From Piezodorus guildinii (Eukaryota; Arthropoda; Insecta; Hemiptera; Pentatomidae), in assembly GCA_023052935.1 (NCBI GenBank), contig CM041298.1, positions 2,852,001 to 2,916,000 of the forward strand: DNA of 64,000 bases, given 5' to 3'. Positions 59,401 through 64,000 of the stretch are shown here, piece after piece (the stretch's first letter is position 1; each line of letters begins with the position of its first letter). The notes beneath the pieces were generated by a model. The model did not search any database. It was given only the letters and a program-made list of their open reading frames with translations, and was not told the DNA's origin. Position numbers and translations under genes: made by a program.

Positions 59401-62400
59401 TTAGGAATAGCCATGTTAAATAGGGTGACTATGTCACAATCTAAATACATCCCGTTCTCATGACAATGGGATACTTAGGCGCACAGGCCTCCCCTATTAT
59501 TAAGTACACCTTACACCTTTAAAATACAGCAAAATTCTTAGAGACTTTTAAATAATTTTAAGTTTTAATTAAATATTTTCCTTTATTTCTAGGTGATATG
59601 TCAGAAAGACTCTCTAGGGAAGTAGTTCTTCACGAAGTAGACGTTATGGCGTTGCAGCTGTTAGTCGATTATTCCTATACAGGTGGAATACTCATTACTG
59701 AAGATAATGTTCAGGTACTCTTTATTTTAAAATATCCCCCCATATATCATATCTTTCCATTTGTATATATTTTTGGGGAAGAATTACGTTTGATATAGGT
59801 TTATATTGTAATGTCATTTCTTCCTTTTTAAAATTTTATTGATTAAAATTAAAAAAACCTGCATGTCCGCAACCTATTTAGGTGTTCTTATTGAGATATA
59901 TACATATTGAGATTTGTAATTGTTTAGGGCTTAGGATAATTAAATCATGAAGTTGGTCTGGCTTTGTATTAAATACCTTCACAACAATGATTAATAATAA
60001 CACTATATATAGACTTTCTGACTGTTACCTTCCAATACTACCAACATAACATTATATCACAGAGTTCAAAGTTTATCTCCACATTACTCCTCCTCCAGTG
60101 ACTAAGTCACAATACAAATGACATTAGTGGAGTAATTTTAACACCAGGCTAAGGTCTACACAATACAGCGAGAGTAGGGGATAGTATAATATGAAAATAT
60201 GTGAAGGTTTGATGGGATGTTGGCGATAGTAAATTATCATGCAATTTCATTATATTATAACCAATATACAATGACCGTATTTTCTATACATTTTTTTACT
60301 TTTACTTACCTATATATGAAATATATAGTAAGGGAAAGTATTGCGATCATGAAAATTTCGACCAAGTCCTGCAAAAAGGTCTGTGTGTGGTTAACTTCAG
60401 CACGAAAAGGATAAGTCCTATAAAACTGAAATTTCGTATTAAAGACAACACCCTGGTTAAGAAACAGAATATGCACGCTTATTAATAATTATGTAGATAA
60501 AAAAAACACCAATAATAATAAAAATAAAAAAATCAATAATAAAAACTCAATCTTAAAATCACTAATTATAAAAGATTTAAAATATTTTAAAACATTTATG
60601 GAAAAAAATAAAGATATAATCGTAATTAAATCAGATAAAACTAAAAAATTAGTATTTATTCATAAAAATGAGTATAATGATAAAATGTTAATAGAACTTA
60701 ATGATAAAAATACCTATAGGAAATTAAGAAATGACCCATTTAAAGATCTGGTAAATAAAATAAATTTATATGTCACTAAATTATTCAAAAATGGCTATAT
60801 AGACAAAATAACTAAAAATAAACTACAAGTTACTGATTTTTGTATCCCTAGAATACATGGCCTAATTAAAACCCACAAAGATAATCAAAATCTGAGACCT
60901 ATCATCAATAATATTGATGTCCTACAGAGGCTTTATCAAAATTTTTAAACCCTTCTTTAAATTTCCTAAATAATGATAATAATTACGATGTTAAAAATTC
61001 ATTGGTACTGAAAAAGATACTTAAAAACATCCAAATACCTGATGAGAATACCGAAATCATCAGTCTAGACGTAAAATCACTTTTCACCAATATTCCAATA
61101 GACGATATCCTTAAATTAATTGAAGAAAACTGGCACAAAATAATAGAATATACAACAATTAAAGATAAAAATTTTTTATAGAAGGTTTAAATTTATGCCT
61201 TAAATATAATTTTTTCAAATACAATGGAGAAATTTACAAACAATTATTTGGACTACCAATGGGTGGCGCCATGTCAGTTAATCTCAGTGGTATTTATTTA
61301 AATGACCTAATTAATAAAAATCTAATAAAATCAGGTGGAAGACCAATGTTGTTGAAAAAATACATAGACGATATGTTACTTATAATAGATAAAAACCAAC
61401 AAAATAACCTCCTTGAAACCTTTAACAATCACCACAGAAGAATGATATTTACCATTGAAAAGCCTCATAACAATATAATTAGATTTTTAGATCTGGATAT
61501 AATTCTTAAAAACAAAATAATTAAAACAAGATGGACTAAAAAAGATATAACTAGTAATGTGCTACTAAATTACCATTCTAATCACCCATATATACAGAAA
61601 ATAAATGTTATTAAAAACTTCATTAGAAAAGCTATAGCTCTTACAGATACGGAATACATAAAAGAAATAAAAACCACCACTTATAAAATACTTTTAGAAA
61701 ATTTCTACCCCAGAAAATTAATAAATAATATCTGGTATTCTGAGTTTAAATATAAATCTCTTGATAAGAACCCTGACAATAGTATTGGTAACAAAATACA
61801 GCAAACAGTTAGAATAATTAAAGATATTGGTAGGATGAGTGAGAAAAATAATAAACAGAAAACCATTACAGATTTTTACAAGAGCGCTACAGATGAAAAA
61901 ACAACAGATGTTAATAATCTAAATATTGTGATGCTGAAATAAATAAGAGCATAAACATTAAACAATTTTTCAAAATGCAATATATACCACATCTTACTAG
62001 TGAAATAAATAAAACATTATTAGCATATCATCTATCCAACATCAAATTAGGCCTTTATAACCATAATAAATTACAAAAATTCCTCACCAGTACAAAAGAC
62101 CCTATAAGTAATGAAGAAAAATTAAATGTTGTATACAAAATAAATTGTTTGGACTGTGAAAAATGTTACATAGGGGAAACGTCCAAAAAAGTTAGTACTA
62201 GAACTAAACAGCACAAAAGTAATTGTAACAACAGTAAAAATATATATACAACTGCTTTATCACAACATAGCATACATTTAAAACATAAGTTTGATCTCAA
62301 TAGACCACAAATTTTGGAAATAGTCAAAAATAAACAAAATAGAAAAACCATAGAGGATATATATATCAATAAAAATATAGATAAAACCGTGAATTTTAAA

Positions 62401-63613
62401 ACTGACTCAAGACATTTAAGTTACCACTATTCTGATTTAATTAAAAATATAATATAAATAATTAATAATAAATGTTTTAAAGAATTTCACAATATGAAAT
62501 AACAATAACCATATACAAGTTAAAAATTGGTCTAATCCTTAATCCAGTTAAGGACAAAGATCTGAGCAATACTCTTGCCCAGATCTGATGTATTTAAATA
62601 TTGACTTCATTTTTACTATTTTACCTATGTGTGTAATAGTGAAAATGTTTGGATTACTGAATATATAACAAGGTAAATTTATAATATTTATTTAACTAAG
62701 TACTATGTAACATTGTTAAATTTTTGCTTTTAATGCCTCCTTCTGATTTTAAAATTTGTTATTTAATAGTTTTAAATATTTTGTTATCAATTGACACCTA
62801 ATTTATAAAAAAAAATTTTTTTAAAACATTCACTTCATTATAGTAATTTTTAATGTAATGGTAATTGCTCAATATACTTTGTAGACTTCTGAAGATGGGA
62901 GAATATCCCGAAACGTCATACTGATGAAATAAAAATTGAGTATTAATGGAAGAATTTATTCAGCCCGAAATCAACCTTAATAAAATCTTTAGCTTTCCAA
63001 GGGATTATTATAATAAGAACATAAGAACAGTAATAAAGATGTATTAATATAACATACTGCCGGAAAGCTAAAGATTTTAGAAAACATATTATCTTATACA
63101 CAAAGTTTTTTTATAGTTTTTATTTTTCCCAACAATTTTTCTGGGGGGTAGCTCCTTCGCCTGCTGCCTCCTACCAACACCCTTGATCCAATTAATACAT
63201 TCATTTGGCCCATTACAAATAATCACAATTTTAAATACTTAATATCTATAATTTTCTTTGTCTCAGGTTTTGTTACCAGCTTCTAGTCTCTTACAAATCG
63301 TAACAGTACGAGAAGCATGTTGCGAGTTTCTGATGGGACAGTTGCACCCGTCCAATTGCCTCGGCATCAGAAGTTTTGCAGGTACAACCTAATAGACTTT
63401 ACAAATCTAAATAATTTATTATATTTTCATTATTTCAATATCACTAAATGTATTTGTGGATTTTTTTAATAATGATTTCTAAATTCACTTTATCATTTAT
63501 GTTTAGACGCCCACGGCTGCAAGGAACTGCACAGCAAATCTCACAAATATGCCCTTCAAAACTTTCAGGAAGTTATGTCGACTGAGGAATTCCTTCTCTT
63601 ACCCTTCGGAGAG
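47467..63613 (+). CDS. Kelch-like (KLHL) BTB-BACK protein gene, 5' half (6 exons, continues past window)
   Basis: Joined exons 47467-47485, 52273-52385, 55316-55412, 59593-59714, 63267-63381 and 63507-63613 give 191 codons with no stop, and all junctions are GT/AG with matching phases. Residues about 25-145 form a BTB/POZ domain: DITLKVGD, then [25 protein letters not shown] and [17 protein letters not shown]. The 3-box/BACK start follows (CCEFL, then [19 protein letters not shown] and [10 protein letters not shown]). Family knowledge: such proteins dimerise through BTB, bind Cullin-3 through BTB/3-box, and recruit substrates through C-terminal Kelch repeats for ubiquitination. The Kelch exons must lie downstream of 64000. 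The motifs fit the KLHL2/3/17/20/5 group, but I cannot choose a subfamily, so no symbol is given. The usual Cys before the BTB Asp (LCDV) is Thr here (MTDI). Its introns host mariner, LINE, SINE and Penelope insertions. Confidence 0.9.
47486..48590 (+). other. KLHL intron 1, first part
   Basis: Mostly unassigned. 48050-48160 on the minus strand resembles a tRNA-like SINE head (gctctgcggctcagctggta, B-box-like gggttcggatac), different from SINE1 and SINE2. Confidence 0.4.
48590..49052 (+). mobile_element. Jockey-like LINE 3' end (family C), copy 2
   Basis: [20 protein letters not shown], then [20 protein letters not shown], with frameshifts after. 3' UTR ending aataaattaataaataaaaa. Located in KLHL intron 1, sense orientation. 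Confidence 0.78.
49053..50115. other. Unassigned part of KLHL intron 1
   Basis: 49380-49920 is less A+T-rich and may be an old TE, but I recognise no protein motif on either strand. Confidence 0.3.
50116..50502. repeat. 387-bp segment bounded by cattggcgcacc inverted ends
   Basis: tgcgtcattggcgcacccca at the left and aaggtgcgccaatgatgaaa at the right are inverted. A second direct copy of tcgtcattggcgcacccca at about 50454 forms a 13-bp perfect hairpin with the right end (loop about 8 nt). Candidate small DNA element; no TSD recognised. Confidence 0.6.
50880..51380 (+). mobile_element. LINE (RTE-like) RT C-terminal fragment
   Basis: 157-residue frame: [80 protein letters not shown], then [20 protein letters not shown]. 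The usual segment between KNKEI and WKDS (GRLRWAGHV-like) is absent: an in-frame deletion. Ends RRLSSR followed by taaataaataata. In KLHL intron 1, sense orientation. Confidence 0.82.
51560..51910 (-). mobile_element. LINE (RTE-like) 3' end
   Basis: Minus strand reads [14 protein letters not shown], a stop, then [40 protein letters not shown]. This is the C-terminal WAGH...R tail of RTE-like LINE polyproteins. Truncated and mutated. Confidence 0.7.
51911..52272. other. End of KLHL intron 1
   Basis: Unassigned sequence ending in the acceptor atttgatttgacag. Confidence 0.4.
52273..52385 (+). CDS. KLHL gene exon 2
   Basis: Preceded by ttgacag and followed by the donor gtgagt. It encodes the pre-BTB segment ending in [15 protein letters not shown], which matches the amphipathic helix that precedes the BTB core in KLHL proteins. 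It leaves in phase 0. Confidence 0.88.
52528..52580 (-). ncRNA. Degenerate hammerhead-like Penelope terminus
   Basis: On the minus strand: ctaaagatggcctaaaattt then aggccggaacgtcac. Boxes CTAAAGA and GGAAC each differ by one base from CTGANGA and GAAAC. Stem II is a perfect ggccta/taggcc hairpin. Probably an inactive relic in KLHL intron 2. Confidence 0.4.
52690..53040 (+). mobile_element. LINE C-terminal fragment
   Basis: Frames read [49 protein letters not shown] and [12 protein letters not shown], matching the C-terminal part of LINE polyproteins (K.EIKERKIL..., RKRRI.FYGHL.RM). Stops throughout. Confidence 0.6.
53041..53984. other. Unassigned part of KLHL intron 2, with imperfect tandem repeats
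   Basis: 53450-53640 has about three imperfect units containing gctactaccacacagggtga and cctaacca. 53105-53320 contains a promoter-like and aataaa-like arrangement that could be a solo LTR, but no flanking duplication was recognised. Confidence 0.4.
53985..54285 (+). mobile_element. Possible LINE 3' end
   Basis: [18 protein letters not shown] reading resembles the LINE C-terminal WN.LP region. The 3' part reads atgacccttcatgggtaaat and then tatttaaataaataaatg. Weak. Confidence 0.35.
54438..55248 (+). mobile_element. Mariner M4 in KLHL intron 2 (811 bp, both TIRs)
   Basis: Left tatgtgggtgaatcaaatat then aaacaagac; right end, reverse-complemented, tacgtggttgaattaaatat then aaacgagac. TA borders. 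Transposase frame 1 from 54594: [20 protein letters not shown], then [12 protein letters not shown] (helix-turn-helix), [12 protein letters not shown]. Then a deletion and frameshift into [20 protein letters not shown] with the first catalytic Asp, then [19 protein letters not shown]. The C-terminal part with the last two Asp is deleted: the sequence jumps to the 3' UTR after LNEVRLAY. Confidence 0.9.
54724..55092 (+). pseudogene. Mariner M4 transposase remnant
   Basis: 122-residue open frame covering the first catalytic block ([51 protein letters not shown]). It lacks the HDNA.PH and SPDL.PSD motifs. The N-terminal DNA-binding part is in another frame (54531-54767). Confidence 0.85.
55316..55412 (+). 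CDS. KLHL gene exon 3 (BTB core)
   Basis: Acceptor tttcag, donor gtaagt. Encodes [18 protein letters not shown] and SPYFYAMFN: the conserved Asp, the AH(R/K) motif and the SPYF.AMF motif of BTB domains. It leaves in phase 1; the split Gly is completed by exon 4. Confidence 0.93.
55620..55925 (+). repeat. SINE1 copy in KLHL intron 3
   Basis: Head agtgccgtgatctaggggat, then agagtgctagtctactgttc, B-box-like ggttctgggtccaaatcc; body taagtgggtacctgaaaatt; end ctcctataaatagtagaaat, then ctctatacgtactta. Confidence 0.8.
56095..56135 (-). ncRNA. Hammerhead-ribozyme-like motif (left arm)
   Basis: Reverse complement: gagtcctgatgatgaggaag, then gcccccgaaacgttgactc. Core boxes are intact. Stem II has one more mismatch than the right arm copy. 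Confidence 0.47.
56508..56545 (+). ncRNA. Hammerhead-ribozyme-like motif (right arm)
   Basis: GAGTC (stem I 5' strand), CTGATGA core, a U, stem II GGG/CCC, GAAA core, C-GTT, then GACTC (stem I 3' strand). Stem III would be only AC/GU, as in dimer-forming hammerheads known from Penelope-like elements. The same sequence on the minus strand in the left arm is at about 56095-56135. Activity not shown. Confidence 0.5.
56603..57289. other. Unassigned part of KLHL intron 3
   Basis: Contains a T-run (56940-56957), otherwise no recognised feature. Confidence 0.3.
57290..58240 (-). mobile_element. Jockey-like LINE 3' end (family C), copy 3
   Basis: Minus strand, longest copy of the family. It has an [13 protein letters not shown] motif C with a stop replacing the Tyr (58000-58030), [68 protein letters not shown] and [10 protein letters not shown]. 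3' UTR to about 57290. [20 protein letters not shown] at about 58060-58115 is the RT motif B region. Antisense within KLHL intron 3. Confidence 0.82.
58424..59340 (-). mobile_element. Mariner M1 deletion derivative with both TIRs (917 bp)
   Basis: tattgggttgtgttacatga at the left and tcatgtgaaacaacccaata at the right, TA borders, in KLHL intron 3 antisense. It has the most intact reading frame of the family. The same central deletion as the 8.3-9.2 kb copy removes the first two catalytic Asp. Confidence 0.93.
58651..59154 (-). pseudogene. Mariner M1 transposase, in-frame central deletion
   Basis: 167 residues starting [20 protein letters not shown]. Helix-turn-helix regions [20 protein letters not shown] and [10 protein letters not shown]; linker [37 protein letters not shown] fused to [17 protein letters not shown]; then [19 protein letters not shown] with the third Asp. 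An intact mariner transposase is about 340-350 residues. It could still bind TIRs if expressed, but cannot cut. Confidence 0.87.
59593..59714 (+). CDS. KLHL gene exon 4 (BTB second half)
   Basis: Acceptor ttctag. Encodes [17 protein letters not shown], then [12 protein letters not shown] and ITEDNVQ, the BTB A3-A5 region. The donor is gtactc, weaker than the others in this gene. It leaves in phase 0. Confidence 0.93.
59715..60292. other. First part of KLHL intron 4, unassigned
   Basis: A+T-rich. No repeat end or ORF recognised. Confidence 0.3.
60293..60440 (-). repeat. Family A 3' end
   Basis: acttttacttacctatatat, gaaatatatagtaagggaaa, gtattgcgatcatgaaaatt, ggtctgtgtgtggttaactt. It ends where Penelope sequence begins. 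Confidence 0.8.
60598..61942 (+). pseudogene. Penelope-like reverse transcriptase
   Basis: Three frames. 60598-60948: [20 protein letters not shown], then [20 protein letters not shown] (fingers, RT1-2). About 60950-61180: [18 protein letters not shown] (motif A with catalytic Asp; LFTNIP is a Penelope hallmark), then a stop near 61180. 61259-61942: (LP)[17 protein letters not shown] (motif B), [10 protein letters not shown] (motif C, Y-x-DD), [20 protein letters not shown], then WTKKDITSN and the thumb and linker. Penelope RTs are related to telomerase RT. It needs two frame corrections, so it is not functional as is. Confidence 0.9.
61975..62457 (+). pseudogene. Penelope-like GIY-YIG endonuclease domain
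   Basis: 160-residue frame after a break at 61945. [20 protein letters not shown], a linker, then [20 protein letters not shown] with the CxxC.. preceding YIG, then [12 protein letters not shown] (catalytic Arg), HSIHLKH and [20 protein letters not shown] (catalytic Glu). This nuclease nicks target DNA during Penelope integration. The domain itself looks intact (no internal stop) and ends at a natural stop. Confidence 0.9.
62885..62925 (+). ncRNA. Hammerhead-ribozyme-like motif at the Penelope 3' end
   Basis: CTGAAGA core (62889-62895; fits CUGANGA), a U, perfect stem II GGGA-gaata-TCCC, GAAA core (62910-62913), then C-GTC (cleavage-type GUC). Stem I pairing next to the core is weak. Matches the known presence of short-stem-III hammerheads in Penelope pseudo-LTRs. 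Confidence 0.5.
62975..63115 (-). repeat. Family A internal fragment
   Basis: aaatctttagctttccaagg at 62986, followed by the inverted ggaaagctaaagattttaga at 63063: two facing pieces, a small fold-back like the one at 340-418. Confidence 0.65.
63267..63381 (+). CDS. KLHL gene exon 5 (end of BTB, 3-box)
   Basis: Acceptor tctcag, donor gtacaa. Encodes [19 protein letters not shown] and then [19 protein letters not shown]. This is the last BTB helix and the 3-box that packs on Cullin-3. It leaves in phase 1. Confidence 0.94.
63507..63613 (+). CDS. KLHL gene exon 6 (start of BACK domain)
   Basis: Acceptor tttag after a short 125-bp intron; donor gtatca. Encodes [17 protein letters not shown], then [18 protein letters not shown], typical of the first BACK helices. 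It leaves in phase 0. No further exon was found in the last 387 bases, which hold a SINE2 copy. Confidence 0.9.
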
Positions 63614-63693
63614 GTATCAAATTAATGGTTAAAAAGAAAAAATTCTTTGATTGATGATAAGCCTGATAATGTTAAAAAATGTATATTTAATTT

Positions 63694-63910
63694 ATTGTTT
63701 GTTTGTTTGTTTATTTACTTTGTTGCATTATGCTGCTGTGGCTAATCGGACGATGCTACAGTGGGAGTCCTAAATTTTGTCTATCCGGGTTTTATTAGGA
63801 TAGGGATCTTTAACAAGTACCTGACATCACACGGATTCTGGACCATTTTTTTACATCCCTTCCAAAGGATGGCATAACTAAGGATTTTTTTTACTCCCAT
63901 TAAAAAATAC
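63694..63910 (-). repeat. SINE2 copy, head missing
   Basis: tttattgtttgtttgtttgt (reverse tail), taatcggacgatgctacagt, aggatagggatctttaacaa, aaggattttttttactccca. It lies 80 bp downstream of KLHL exon 6. Confidence 0.85.
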
Positions 63911-64000
63911 TTGCATTTAATTCATAAGAATTAAATAAAAACAGTGGATAACTACTTCCAATATTAAATTTACAGTATTTTATTTTATTTAAATCAGATT

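Larger units (their letters stand above)
60441..62965 (+). mobile_element. Penelope-like element (RT + GIY-YIG), 5'-truncated
   Basis: Order RT then GIY-YIG endonuclease, as in canonical endonuclease-positive Penelope-like elements. Coding sequence starts without an ATG near 60480 and ends at 62457. The 3' UTR ends with a hammerhead-like motif at 62885-62925 and taatggaagaatttattc. It lies sense in KLHL intron 4, inserted beside or inside family A sequence (60293-60440 and 62975-63115). Few frameshifts or stops (near 60940, 61180 and 61945), so a moderately recent copy. Confidence 0.9.

Noticed and set aside
62166..62369. 67-residue minus-strand ORF
   Set aside because: Antisense shadow of the GIY-YIG domain of the Penelope element.
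47467..63613. Assigning a specific KLHL ortholog name
   Set aside because: Only BTB and the start of BACK are in the window, and motifs are shared by several KLHL subfamilies; a phylogeny with the Kelch repeats is required.

Overview
The window is A+T-rich, intron-bearing eukaryotic DNA packed with transposable elements (TEs). mariner/Tc1, jockey-like LINE, RTE-like LINE, Penelope-like and tRNA-derived SINE remains, together with an insect-style kelch-like gene, point to an arthropod, most likely an insect. The order cannot be fixed from the sequence alone. No prokaryotic operon, CRISPR array, rRNA gene, functional tRNA gene or virus genome was seen.

The only host gene I can support is the 5' half of a kelch-like (KLHL) BTB-BACK gene on the + strand, from a putative 19-nt first coding exon at 47467 to exon 6 ending at 63613. 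The Kelch propeller exons lie beyond the window. All six exons join in frame (191 codons). The introns of 4.8, 2.9, 4.2, 3.6 and 0.1 kb are filled with TEs.

Positions 1-47466 look like a gene-free TE graveyard. The recurrent pieces are: (i) family A, a non-coding repeat of about 0.75 kb whose ends carry actttcacttac / gtaagtgaaagt; (ii) SINE1 and SINE2, two tRNA-headed SINE families, some with clear target-site duplications (TSDs); (iii) four mariner lineages (M1-M4), all internally deleted or decayed; (iv) a nearly complete jockey-type LINE at 24.9-29.5 kb on the minus strand plus many 5'-truncated LINE tails; (v) small non-autonomous DNA elements (a hAT-type MITE at 2811-3140, a 245-bp MITE at 10000-10244, a 1.24-kb element with repeated subterminal motifs at 36999-38236); and (vi) microsatellites and minisatellites. 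Nesting is deep: for example a family A copy at 24.0-30.0 kb carries SINE1, the LINE and SINE2.

The most unusual theme is repeated fold-back (inverted-duplicate) architecture in unrelated element types: mariner M1 (45108-46294), mariner M2 (10573-11170), the SINE2 head (11180-11349), family A (two copies sharing one junction) and a near-perfect 565-bp palindrome (56038-56602) made of Penelope-type ends. The Penelope-type ends carry hammerhead-ribozyme-like cores (CTGANGA ... GAAAC). Similar ends occur at about 20.4, 39.3, 52.5 and 62.9 kb, the last at the 3' end of a Penelope element with RT and GIY-YIG domains inside intron 4 of the KLHL gene.
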